From positions 1-57,622 of the forward strand of contig JBOHTO010000111.1 in NCBI GenBank assembly GCA_050733695.1: 57,622 nucleotides of DNA, in the 5' to 3' direction. Both the position numbers and the translations under genes were made by a program. Within the stretch, counting starts at the first letter, position 1, and each line of letters opens with the position of its first letter. A model generated the notes under the pieces. That model was not told the origin of the DNA, did not search any database, and saw nothing but the letters and a program-made list of their open reading frames with translations. This document shows, one piece after another, positions 35,102 to 43,190 of this stretch. Source of the stretch: JBOHTO01 sp050733695 (lineage in GTDB: Bacteria > Gemmatimonadota > Gemmatimonadetes > Gemmatimonadales > Gemmatimonadaceae).

Positions 35102-35914
35102 GTGTCCACCTCCGCAGCCAACGCCCTCCGCACCCTGCTCGATCAGCGATTCCCCGATGCCGCACCACTCACGCACCGGACGACCGAGGTCCTGGCCACG
35201 GGGATCGCTCCGCTCGACGACATCCTGCCAGGCGGCGGATTCCCGCGCGCCAGGCTCTGCGTCTGGGCGCCTCCCACACTGGGCGCGGGCGGCAGCGGGG
35301 GCAGCGGTGGCAGCGGGGGCAGCGGGGGCGGGGGGGACGGGGGGGGTGGGGGGGGCGCCTCCGCCATCCTCCACGCCGCCTGCAATCGCGCACTGACGGC
35401 CGGCGAGCGCACCGCGTGGATCGACGGGGCCGGCACCATCTCGGACTCATACTGGGAGGAGGGGCCCGTCTTCCTCCGCCCCACCAGCCGGCGGAACGTT
35501 TTCCGCGCCGCAGAGGAGCTCCTCCGCTGCGGTGGGTTCGGACTGGTCGTGCTCACAGGCGCCGACAGGGAAGGCGGAAGCGGGGACGGGGGGGGGGGCG
35601 GGGGCGGGGGCGGGGGCGGGGAGACCGTTCGTCTGACCCGCGCTGCACGTGAGGGCGGCAGCGCCTTCGTGATGCTCACCGCGAAGACGTCGATGGCGTG
35701 GCTGCGCATCACGTCCTCCCTCCTCCCGCACGGCTATCACTGGCGCCGCGATCCATTCGGTGATCCCGCCGAGGTCGAGTCCGCGCTCGTTCGCGTCCAT
35801 GCGCGGGCGCTGGGGTGGAACGCGCACACCGACATCCGCATTCCGGTAGCACACCATGAACTTCGTCTGTCTCTGGAGCCAGCGCTGGCAGACCGGCGCG
35901 GACTCCGCCACTGA
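35102..35914 (+). CDS. imuA: ImuA-like RecA-fold protein of the mutagenic translesion complex
   Basis: The protein is 270 residues from a GTG at 35102. The RecA-like fold is recognisable from TEVLATGIAPLDDILPGGGF through RARLCVWAPP, and later ASAILHAACNRALTAGERTAWIDGAGT. Where RecA has GPESSGKT, this protein has a glycine-rich run of about 24 residues (positions 60-83) with no Lys, so there is no Walker A. A second poly-Gly run (about 163-172) interrupts the region after VVLTGA. Identification is strengthened by imuB and dnaE2 directly downstream. ImuA helps ImuB and DnaE2 in damage-induced mutagenesis, and in Myxococcus and Pseudomonas it interacts with RecA. Its last 59 bp overlap imuB. Confidence 0.8.
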   Translation: MSTSAANALRTLLDQRFPDAAPLTHRTTEVLATGIAPLDDILPGGGFPRARLCVWAPPTLGAGGSGGSGGSGGSGGGGDGGGGGGASAILHAACNRALTAGERTAWIDGAGTISDSYWEEGPVFLRPTSRRNVFRAAEELLRCGGFGLVVLTGADREGGSGDGGGGGGGGGGGETVRLTRAAREGGSAFVMLTAKTSMAWLRITSSLLPHGYHWRRDPFGDPAEVESALVRVHARALGWNAHTDIRIPVAHHELRLSLEPALADRRGLRH

Positions 35915-37187
35915 ACTCGCGTCCGCACTGCTCGCGTGTGTTCCACGCGTGGTCGTGGAACAGCAGGGTAAGGGCCTCATCTGGGCAGATGCACGGGGGC
36001 TGGATCCTCACACGCTCGTGCCCGCGCTGGCCGAACTGCTGCGACAACACGGCAATGGCGACGACGCTGCCAGCGATGCAGTGCGCATGGGGATGGCGGA
36101 CACTCCGATCGTGGCCGAAGTAGCGGCAGCACACAGCAAAGGTACTGTCACGATTGTGGAGCACGGCGGCGATGCATGCTTTCTCGCTCCCTTCCCCATC
36201 TCGGTGCTCGCGCCATCGCCACCGCTGCGCGCGCTGCTCGACGGAATAGGTGTCGACAGTTGCCGCGACCTTGCACTGCTCGACCGTGAGGCTATCGAGG
36301 TGCGACTCGGGGCCGAAGGCGTGCATCTCTGGCGGCTCGCGAGGGCGGACGACAGAAGGCATCTCTTCACCAGTGTCGAGCGCTCGCTGCCGCACGCCTC
36401 GATGGACTGGGTGGACTATGCGCTCAGGGATCCCGAACGGCTCATCTTCGTGCTCAACGCGCTCGTGGGGCGCGTGTGCGCATCACTCGATGAACGTGGA
36501 GAGGTCACGCGCGAACTGGCGCTCGTCTTCTCGCTCGCGAACGGTGAGCGCTGCACCCGACAGTTGCGTGCCGCCCGGCCGATGTCGAGCCGCAGGATGT
36601 GGATGCGGCAGATACGCGATCTGCTCGACCGGCTCGTGCTTCCAGATGCGGTCACCGGTATTCTACTGCGCATCGAATCGGTCGCGAGCAGGCGCGCGCC
36701 ACAGGGCGACCTCTTCGACCGTGGTTTTGCCAGCGCGCGCGCGACCGAGGAAGCACTCGCGCAGCTCATCGATGATCAGGGCGAGATCGTCCTCGTCCCC
36801 GAGAGCTCGGGGCATTCGCTGCTCGAGGCACGCACGCGCTGGATCGCGCAGGACCCGGCTCGACTGTCGGAGCGGGGTGCCGTGCGCGAATCTGTCGCAC
36901 CGGAGTCATTCACTCCGCGACTCACGCTGTGGCTGCTTCCGGATCCGCGGCCCATTGCGGTCGCGACCGGCGGACGGCGCGACCATGCATCACCGCTCCG
37001 CTACCACGAGGGCTCCGGCTGGCACGAGATCATCGATGCAGCCGGCCCGGACCGCGTCTCCGGCGGCCACTGGGAGGCCGCGTACGCGCGCGAGTATTTC
37101 CGTTGCGTGCGGAACGATGGGCTTCTTCTCTGGCTCTTCCGCGACGCGCGCGGCAATCGCTGGTATCTGCACGGCTGGTGGGACTGA
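35856..37187 (+). CDS. imuB: ImuB, catalytically inactive Y-family polymerase-like protein
   Basis: The protein is 443 residues from the ATG at 35856, inside the imuA end. The N-terminus (MNFVCLWSQRW, then PRVVVEQQGKGLIWADARGL) resembles the DinB-like palm and fingers. The acidic triad of active Y-family polymerases is not seen, as is typical of ImuB. A beta-clamp binding motif QGDLFD lies at residues 283-288. The C-terminal part (LWLLPDPRPIAV, GGHWEAAYAREYFRCVRNDG, LLWLFRDARGNRWYLHGWWD) is the usual ImuB tail. ImuB is the hub that ties the sliding clamp to ImuA and DnaE2. dnaE2 starts 23 bp downstream. Confidence 0.9.
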   Translation: MNFVCLWSQRWQTGADSATELASALLACVPRVVVEQQGKGLIWADARGLDPHTLVPALAELLRQHGNGDDAASDAVRMGMADTPIVAEVAAAHSKGTVTIVEHGGDACFLAPFPISVLAPSPPLRALLDGIGVDSCRDLALLDREAIEVRLGAEGVHLWRLARADDRRHLFTSVERSLPHASMDWVDYALRDPERLIFVLNALVGRVCASLDERGEVTRELALVFSLANGERCTRQLRAARPMSSRRMWMRQIRDLLDRLVLPDAVTGILLRIESVASRRAPQGDLFDRGFASARATEEALAQLIDDQGEIVLVPESSGHSLLEARTRWIAQDPARLSERGAVRESVAPESFTPRLTLWLLPDPRPIAVATGGRRDHASPLRYHEGSGWHEIIDAAGPDRVSGGHWEAAYAREYFRCVRNDGLLLWLFRDARGNRWYLHGWWD

Positions 37188-37209
37188 TGTCAGCCCTGTC
37201 GCTCCACTC

Positions 37210-40200
37210 ATGCCCTGCGTAGAACTCCGCGCCCACACGGCGTTCTCCTTCGGCGACGGCAGTGCCACACCCGAAGCACTCGCCTCGCACGCCAAGGAGC
37301 TCGGCTACACGGCGCTCGGTGTCACCGATACGGCGGACCTGGGCGGTGTCGTGCGATTCGCCGTCGAGGCGATGGCCGCATCCAGGAATCCCCACTGCCG
37401 GCTCGCGGCAACGCACTCCGCCAACCAGTGCCCGGCATGCGAGAGAACGCTGCGACCGATAGTGGGCGCGGAGCTGAATGTCGACGGCCAGCCGGTCGCG
37501 CTCCTAGCGCGCGACGCGGAGGGATATCGCAACCTCGCCGCACTTGTCACCTGTGCGCGCGTGGGCGGCTGGAATGAGTGGGATCAGACCACACAGTCGA
37601 AGCGTCGCGGACGACCGCGCGTAGCGTGGGAGCAGATCGTCGCCCGCAACCGCGGGCTGCACGCTCTCACCGGTCCGGCATCGGGACCCATCGCTGCGCG
37701 CCTCTGTTCGGGAGATGAAGTGAGTGCCGCCCGGATGCTCGCGCGCTGGCGCGAAGTGTTCGACGACCGGCTGGCGGTCGAGGTGCAACTTCACCACACC
37801 GGAGGCGCCGAGTCCACGCTCGCGGCATTGCTCATCGATCTCGCAGAGCGTGATGGCGTACCATGGGTGGTCACGCACGACCCGCGCTACCTGGATGACT
37901 CCGGCCGTCTCGTGCACGACATGCTCACTGCGCTCCGGCACGACATGGACATGGACATGGCGGCCGAGCGTGGCGTGCTGCACCCAAATGGCGAGTGGCG
38001 GCTGCTCTCGCCGGAGCAGATGGCGCGACGCTGGCACGGGCGAGAGGCGGGGCTGCGCGAGAGCGAGCGCATCGCATCGGAATGCGGCTTCGATCTCGCC
38101 TGGCTGCGACCGCCGCTTCCCTCGTTTCCCGTGGCCGCCGGCAGCGACGACGACTCCTGGCTGCGCGAGAAGACATACGAGGGCGCGCGGGAACGCTGGG
38201 GCGATGCTGCACTCACCACCGCGCAGCGCGACCAGCTCGAGCACGAGCTCGCTGTTATTCGCAGGCTCGGTTTCGCCGGTTTCTTTCTGGTGATGTGGGA
38301 CGCCGTTCGCTTCGCGCGCTCGCGCGGCATCCTCTGTCAGGGGCGCGGGAGCGCTGCGAATTCGGCCGTCGCATACTGCCTGGGCATCACCGCTGTAGAT
38401 CCCGTGCAGCACGGGCTTCTCTTCGAGCGCTTTCTCTCCGACATCCGTGTGGAGGGCAGGACCGAGGCGCCTGATATCGACGTGGACATCGAGCACGACC
38501 GGCGCGAGGAGGTGCTCGACTACATGTACGCGACGTATCGCCGCTCGCATGCCGCGATCACGTGCATCGTGCAGACATATCGCGCCCCCAACGCAGTCCG
38601 CGATGTGATGCGCGCGCTCGGCTACCCGGCGACGCTCGCGACCAGCATCTCCAGACGCGTGCACCGGTATGACCCCGCGACCGGCGCGCAGTATGTGAAG
38701 GAGACCCTCGCGCCCCGGTTCGGCCTGGACACGGAAGGCCAGCGTGGACGCACCCTGCTCGCCACAATCGCCGCTTTCGAGAACCTGCCGCGGCTCCGGG
38801 CAACACACGTCGGCGGATTCGTGCTCTCGTCGTCGCCGCTCGGCGATCATCTCCCCATCGAGCAGACGACGATGGGGCGCACCATCGTGCAGTTCGACAA
38901 GGATGATCTCGATGCTGTTGGCATCCCCAAGTTCGATTTCCTCGGGCTCGGGGCACTCTCGCTCGTGCGCCGTTCCTTCGATGTCATTGAGCGTCGTACC
39001 GGAACCCGGCCGACGATGTACCGGCTTCCCCAGGGCGATGCGAAGACCTACGACCTGATCGCGCGCGGCGAGACGGTGGGCACGTTCCAGATAGAGAGCC
39101 GAGCTCAGATCGCGTCCATCCTGCACACCCGTCCCGAGCGGCTGTACGACATCGTGGTACAGGTCGCGCTCATCCGGCCAGGCCCGATCCAGGCGTGCTT
39201 CGTCCATCCGTACACGGAGCGGCGGCTCGGGCGCGAGCCCGTGACATATCTGCACGAGGCGCTGCGCCCCATACTCGAGCGCACGCAGGGGATCCCCATC
39301 TTTCAGGAGCAGGCGATGGCGATCGCCATGGCGCTCGGTGGCTACACCGGATCCGAAGCAGACGAACTCCGACGCGCGATGGGCAACGAGCGCAAGCGCG
39401 ATCGGCTGCTCCGTGCGCTCGGGCGACTCGAGACGCGCATGGTCGCACGCGGCATCGACGAGCAGGTGGCCACTCGGATCACCGGGGATCTCGAGAGCTT
39501 CGCGAACTATGGATTCCCGGAATCGCACGCGTGGAGCTTCGCGCTCATCGCCTACGCGACCGCCTATCTCAAGGCGCACCATCCGGCCGAGTTCTACATG
39601 GGACTGCTCAACTCGTGGCCGATGGGGTTCTATCCACCATCCACGCTCATACACGATGCGAAGCGGCACGGCGTGGAAGTGCGCCCACCCTGCATGCGCG
39701 AAGGCGATTGGGAGTGCACGGTGGAGGAGACCGGTGATGCTCTCCGTCCGGCTCTGCGCATCGGATGGCGTCATGTGCGAGGCGTGGGAACGAAGCTGCT
39801 CGATACCCTGCGAGCCGCGCGGGCGGTGGCGCCGTTCACATCGATAGCCGACGTGGTCAGTCGTGCGGCACCGGCGCGCAGCGATGCACTCGCGCTCGCG
39901 CGCTCCGGTGCATTCGCTGCGTGGGAGCCGGATCGTCGCCGCGCCGCGTGGGAAGCGCTGCGTGCCTCGGGTGACTCTCTCCCGCTCGCGCCCGTGCGCC
40001 ATGCGAGCTACGATCCACGCCCGCTCGGCCGCACGGATCTCATCTTTCTCGACTACGCAACGACAGGCACGAGCATACACGGCCATCCCATGCAGGCCGT
40101 TCGCGCGCGGCTGCACGAACGTGGTGTGCTCGATAGCCGCGATCTCGAGAAGCTGAGCGGCAACAGGCAGGTGACAGTGGGCGGTCTCGTGATAGTGAGA

Positions 40201-40440
40201 CAGCGCCCGCAGACCGCGAACGGCACGATCTTCCTCCTGCTCGAGGATGAGCACGGCTTCATCAACGTCATCGTCCCGAGACAGCTCGTGGAACCGAACT
40301 CCGAGGTGGTGAAGACGACGCCCTTCGTGCTCGTACAGGGGCGCTTCAAACGGGACGGTGCGGAGATGAGCGTTGTGGGGGCCAGGTTCCGCGCGCTGCC
40401 GGTGCGGGACATCGTGCACACGTCACACGATTTCAGGTGA
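37210..40440 (+). CDS. dnaE2: Error-prone DNA polymerase DnaE2 (ImuC)
   Basis: The protein is 1076 residues from the ATG at 37210. The PHP domain at the N-terminus (ELRAHTAFSFGDGSATPEAL, GYTALGVTDTADLGG) has several metal positions changed, as in DnaE2 generally. The C-family palm carries GFAGFFLVMWDAVRFARSRG, CQGRGSAANS, and the catalytic PDIDVDIEHDRREEV. Then come GTFQIESRAQ, VALIRPGPIQ, IFQEQAMAIAM, and an OB fold near the C-terminus (VTVGGLVIVRQRPQTANGTI). It performs translesion synthesis with ImuA/B and is the polymerase of induced mutagenesis. The open frame extends upstream to 36250, but that part is imuB in another frame. Confidence 0.95.
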   Translation: MPCVELRAHTAFSFGDGSATPEALASHAKELGYTALGVTDTADLGGVVRFAVEAMAASRNPHCRLAATHSANQCPACERTLRPIVGAELNVDGQPVALLARDAEGYRNLAALVTCARVGGWNEWDQTTQSKRRGRPRVAWEQIVARNRGLHALTGPASGPIAARLCSGDEVSAARMLARWREVFDDRLAVEVQLHHTGGAESTLAALLIDLAERDGVPWVVTHDPRYLDDSGRLVHDMLTALRHDMDMDMAAERGVLHPNGEWRLLSPEQMARRWHGREAGLRESERIASECGFDLAWLRPPLPSFPVAAGSDDDSWLREKTYEGARERWGDAALTTAQRDQLEHELAVIRRLGFAGFFLVMWDAVRFARSRGILCQGRGSAANSAVAYCLGITAVDPVQHGLLFERFLSDIRVEGRTEAPDIDVDIEHDRREEVLDYMYATYRRSHAAITCIVQTYRAPNAVRDVMRALGYPATLATSISRRVHRYDPATGAQYVKETLAPRFGLDTEGQRGRTLLATIAAFENLPRLRATHVGGFVLSSSPLGDHLPIEQTTMGRTIVQFDKDDLDAVGIPKFDFLGLGALSLVRRSFDVIERRTGTRPTMYRLPQGDAKTYDLIARGETVGTFQIESRAQIASILHTRPERLYDIVVQVALIRPGPIQACFVHPYTERRLGREPVTYLHEALRPILERTQGIPIFQEQAMAIAMALGGYTGSEADELRRAMGNERKRDRLLRALGRLETRMVARGIDEQVATRITGDLESFANYGFPESHAWSFALIAYATAYLKAHHPAEFYMGLLNSWPMGFYPPSTLIHDAKRHGVEVRPPCMREGDWECTVEETGDALRPALRIGWRHVRGVGTKLLDTLRAARAVAPFTSIADVVSRAAPARSDALALARSGAFAAWEPDRRRAAWEALRASGDSLPLAPVRHASYDPRPLGRTDLIFLDYATTGTSIHGHPMQAVRARLHERGVLDSRDLEKLSGNRQVTVGGLVIVRQRPQTANGTIFLLLEDEHGFINVIVPRQLVEPNSEVVKTTPFVLVQGRFKRDGAEMSVVGARFRALPVRDIVHTSHDFR

Positions 40441-40492
40441 CGAACGCGACTCCCGGCGCTGTCCGGCCATTGCGCCGGGATGACAATTCCTC

Positions 40493-40521
40493 TTGACGGA
40501 GTCAGCCACGCGTCCTATACT
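40493..40521 (+). promoter_or_regulatory. Consensus-like sigma-70 promoter of the RiPP operon
   Basis: TTGACG (40493-40498) and TATACT (40516-40521) are separated by exactly 17 bp. Each hexamer matches the consensus at five of six positions. Expected initiation is near 40528-40531, at the ATG of the following mini-ORF. Confidence 0.75.
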
Positions 40522-40530
40522 CGCGCAACC

Positions 40531-40587
40531 ATGATCGACGGCCGACTGTCGCGCTATGGATCGCGCCCGCCAGGCAGGACAGCGTGA
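40531..40587 (+). CDS. 18-codon leaderless ORF coupled to the RiPP precursor
   Basis: ATG (40531) to TGA (40585-40587) encodes MIDGRLSRYGSRPPGRTA. The predicted transcription start lies 0-3 bases before the ATG, so translation would be leaderless. Its stop overlaps the precursor's GTG start as GTGA, the coupling used several times further down the operon. It could be a regulatory leader peptide, an attenuator-like device or a way to deliver ribosomes to the GTG. It could also be chance. It is Arg-rich, with no recognisable family. Confidence 0.45.
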   Translation: MIDGRLSRYGSRPPGRTA

Positions 40588-40781
40588 CCGATGCCGGGCA
40601 TGGGCCCCTGCCGGCACGTCGTCCCTGGGTAGAGCCGCAATTGACGAAGCATGATTCACTCGTGGCACTCACAAAGCAGTATCGTGACCCGGCCACCGGC
40701 CGGCCGCTGAATCCAGCCGATCCGTACGACGCTGCAATCATCCAGGACGTACCGGGGAGTGAGGGTTTCTTCCCGCGCTGA
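40584..40781 (+). CDS. RiPP precursor peptide with lasso-type leader motif
   Basis: The peptide is 65 residues from a GTG at 40584. Residues 15-30, WVEPQLTKHDSLVALT, match the spacing of the lasso-leader recognition motif YxxPxLxxxGxxxxLT, with Trp for Tyr and Asp for Gly. By that analogy the leader ends after Lys31, two residues past the conserved Thr30. The core would be residues 32-65, rich in Asp, Pro and aromatic residues and ending FFPR. There is no Cys, so thioether crosslinks are excluded. A lasso ring is unlikely: position 1 would be Gln, and no acidic residue lies at 7-9. Aromatic triplets YRD (33-35) and YDA (48-50) are possible radical SAM targets. Identification rests on the motif and operon context. 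Confidence 0.72.
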   Translation: MTDAGHGPLPARRPWVEPQLTKHDSLVALTKQYRDPATGRPLNPADPYDAAIIQDVPGSEGFFPR

Positions 40782-40836
40782 ACGACAGGGCGCCGCTCCG
40801 GCGCCGCGCGCGCACACGTTCCCACAGGCAGCTCCG

Positions 40837-42114
40837 ATGCACCGACCTCTCTTGGCAGGGAGAGCAAGGCCGCGGATTGCACTGTTCCCGATGGCGGGCG
40901 CTCTATTGCTTGCCTTCGCGTGCACCAGCGACACGCCGACCGCGCGGACAGACCCGCGCGGACTGGAGAGCGGTCCCGTCGCGACATCCGGCGCTGTGCG
41001 CGGCACGGTTGACCTCATCACCGGCACGCTGACGTTCGAGCCGGCCATGCCGGAATCGCGAGCAACGGCACTGCGCGGCCACCGTATCAACGCGACGATC
41101 TACGGTGATCAGAACGTGACCGTCCGCCTCTACAACACTCCCGTGCAGGTTGCGCCATCGTCGCCGGGAAAGAAGACGTTCACGGCCAATGTCGGGCTGC
41201 AGAACCTGCTCCCGCATCCGATCGGGGATGAGCAGGCCGGCGCCATTCCGCGCGATACGATGGGCATCTACGTGTTCTTCACGAGAGAGCCGGCCGTGAC
41301 GCGAACATCATCGCCGTGCGGTGCCTGCGCTGTCACCGTGCAGAACCATCACGGCTCCCTCACCTTCTTGGCGGCGAGCCAGAAGTACTTCCACTGGGGC
41401 GAACGCATGAGCGCCAGCGGCACTGTGACCGGCGACACTACGCTGAGCAGGAAGACGTGGACGTTTCAGGCGGACACGCAGGTAACCGGCTTCGAGTTCG
41501 AGGTCCTCGTGAGCGCTGCATGGCCGCCGCCCGACGGGACCAGGTGGAAGATCGATTATCAGGCCGATTCGCTGCCGTCCTCGGGAACGGAGCCCGGCTG
41601 GCGGCCGAGCGCGAACGCCGTGCCGCCAGCGGTCGGCGCGACCGGCGGTGTGCTGCGGATCACGGCACCCATCAACGCCGATGTCACATATCACCGGCGG
41701 GATTCGCTCGCAGTGGGGACGAACGCCTGGATCGAGAGCCGCATCCGCGCCGCGGCTACGAGCACCACGATCGGAGACACGCGCATCGCCATCGACGACG
41801 GCACGCGTCTCGTGATCATGGGCGTGGGGTCGGATCGTGCGGGGTTCGTGAACAGCGCTAACGGCTTCATCGGTACGCCGTTTGTTACCACCACCAATGT
41901 GTTTCGAGTGTACCGGCTGGCGAAGTACGGCGGTGACAGCGCCGTGTTCTTTGTGGACGGCGTACGAAGAGACGCGCTCGCCTACACGAGCTTCTCGCTC
42001 AACCCATTTGGTGCCTTCGCGCCTCTCGTTGGCTTCGGGACACGGGCCGGAGCGACGCCCAGCACTGGCGAGTACGACTACGTGATCTACGAGATCGGGG
42101 CTGCGCAACCGTGA
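40837..42114 (+). CDS. Secreted lipoprotein with concanavalin-like C-terminal domain, RiPP operon
   Basis: The protein is 425 residues from the ATG at 40837. The signal is MAGALLLAFAC, predicting a lipid anchor. The N-terminal part (about 40-240) is beta-rich with a CGAC motif (SSPCGACAVTVQNHHG) and no known family. The C-terminal 180 residues (NADVTYHRRDSLAVGTNAWI, IAIDDGTRLVIMGVGSDRAG, VFFVDGVRRDALAYTSF, EYDYVIYEIG) look like a LamG/concanavalin-type jelly roll. Its TGA overlaps the GTG of the radical SAM gene by 4 bp, so it is co-translated with the maturation enzymes. It may be a surface partner, receptor, immunity or display protein for the product. That role is inference. Confidence 0.75.
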   Translation: MHRPLLAGRARPRIALFPMAGALLLAFACTSDTPTARTDPRGLESGPVATSGAVRGTVDLITGTLTFEPAMPESRATALRGHRINATIYGDQNVTVRLYNTPVQVAPSSPGKKTFTANVGLQNLLPHPIGDEQAGAIPRDTMGIYVFFTREPAVTRTSSPCGACAVTVQNHHGSLTFLAASQKYFHWGERMSASGTVTGDTTLSRKTWTFQADTQVTGFEFEVLVSAAWPPPDGTRWKIDYQADSLPSSGTEPGWRPSANAVPPAVGATGGVLRITAPINADVTYHRRDSLAVGTNAWIESRIRAAATSTTIGDTRIAIDDGTRLVIMGVGSDRAGFVNSANGFIGTPFVTTTNVFRVYRLAKYGGDSAVFFVDGVRRDALAYTSFSLNPFGAFAPLVGFGTRAGATPSTGEYDYVIYEIGAAQP

Positions 42115-43190
42115 CTGCACCGGGGTACGATTCGAAACCGATCTCGATTGACCCCGCTCCCGCCGTTCCTGCGGCAGCGGCGTCGCCACGCCGCCGCCCG
42201 CTCGATCTCGGCTTCGAGCTCTCGAATCTGTGCAATCTGCATTGCACGCATTGCATTCGTGGCTCGCATCAGGCGCGCATCGATCGCCTCGACCTTCCAT
42301 TCGTTCTGGGCGTGATCGACGAGGCACGCGAACTATTCGCGCCTGTCGAGATCGTGTTTACCGGCGGCGAACCGCTCGCGGCCGAACTGTTTCCCGCGAT
42401 CGTGAACGAGCTACGCACACGGTCACTGTCCTACCGGTTCGTCACCAATGGCTGGCTCATACCGCGACATCTGGCAACGCTGCTTGGTCATCCTCCCTCG
42501 TTCGTCCGCATCAGCTTGAGCGGCGCGACGGAACACACGCATGACGCTCAGCGCGGGCGGGACAGCTTCCGGCGTGCTCTGCTGGGGGCGTCGGTTCTGC
42601 TGAGCCGCGGGATAGTGACCGAGCTGTCCATGGTGGTGGCGCGGACGAGCCGCGCCGAGCTCGGCACCGCAGCCCGCCTCGCAACGGATCTCGGCGTGGG
42701 CGAGCTCCATTTCATTCTTCCCCAGCCAACACCCGAGACGGCATGCGATGGCAGCGATCTGTCTCCTGATGAATGGGACGATGTCGCTACCGAGGTACGC
42801 GTGCTGGCCGCGTCCTCAAGCACAGTGGTGAAGCTCGACTACGGCTCGGCGCTTCGGATGCCCCGGCCGCGGTGCAACACGATGGCACTGCGCCAGCTCT
42901 ATGTGGACGCGCTGGGACGCGTGCCGTTCTGCTGCCAGCTCTCGCGCTACGGGTCCGGGGCGGAGCCGATCATCGGCGATCTCCACCACGAGTCACTGGC
43001 GACAGTCGTCGCACGCGCCGAGCAAGGCTACAACAGATTCGATTCAGAAACCACGGAACTGCATCGCACCGGCCGGTCGGACCGTCTCGACGACTATCCC
43101 TGCCTGAGCTGCGCACGCCGCCACGGTCGCACCGGATTTCTCGCTGATCACCCATCGCACCCATGGACTGCCCTGGCCAGGTCGGCGTGA
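42111..43190 (+). CDS. Radical SAM peptide maturase with SPASM-like C-terminus
   Basis: The protein is 359 residues from a GTG at 42111. The cluster motif CX3CX2C is LCNLHCTHC (Cys41, Cys45, Cys48), followed by FTGGEPLAAELF and SLSGATEHTHDAQRG, standard for radical SAM enzymes. The C-terminal part has further Cys in PRCNTM, VDALGRVPFCCQL and YPCLSCARRHG, the pattern of a SPASM or twitch domain holding an auxiliary Fe-S cluster. Such enzymes modify ribosomal peptides (C-C, C-S or C-O crosslinks, epimerisation). No built-in RRE is seen at the N-terminus, so it probably uses the separate PqqD-like protein. It overlaps both neighbours by 4 bp. Confidence 0.9.
   Translation: MTAPGYDSKPISIDPAPAVPAAAASPRRRPLDLGFELSNLCNLHCTHCIRGSHQARIDRLDLPFVLGVIDEARELFAPVEIVFTGGEPLAAELFPAIVNELRTRSLSYRFVTNGWLIPRHLATLLGHPPSFVRISLSGATEHTHDAQRGRDSFRRALLGASVLLSRGIVTELSMVVARTSRAELGTAARLATDLGVGELHFILPQPTPETACDGSDLSPDEWDDVATEVRVLAASSSTVVKLDYGSALRMPRPRCNTMALRQLYVDALGRVPFCCQLSRYGSGAEPIIGDLHHESLATVVARAEQGYNRFDSETTELHRTGRSDRLDDYPCLSCARRHGRTGFLADHPSHPWTALARSA

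Noticed and set aside
36250..37209. N-terminal extension of the dnaE2 frame by 320 codons
   Set aside because: It overlaps imuB in another frame, and its Arg/Ser-rich sequence has no counterpart in DnaE2. The PHP domain starts at the ATG of 37210.
37504..40419. Minus-strand ORF of 971 codons
   Set aside because: It is the shadow of dnaE2. His/Arg-rich translation with no domain.
40584..40781. Sactipeptide or thioether-bridged product
   Set aside because: The precursor contains no Cys.
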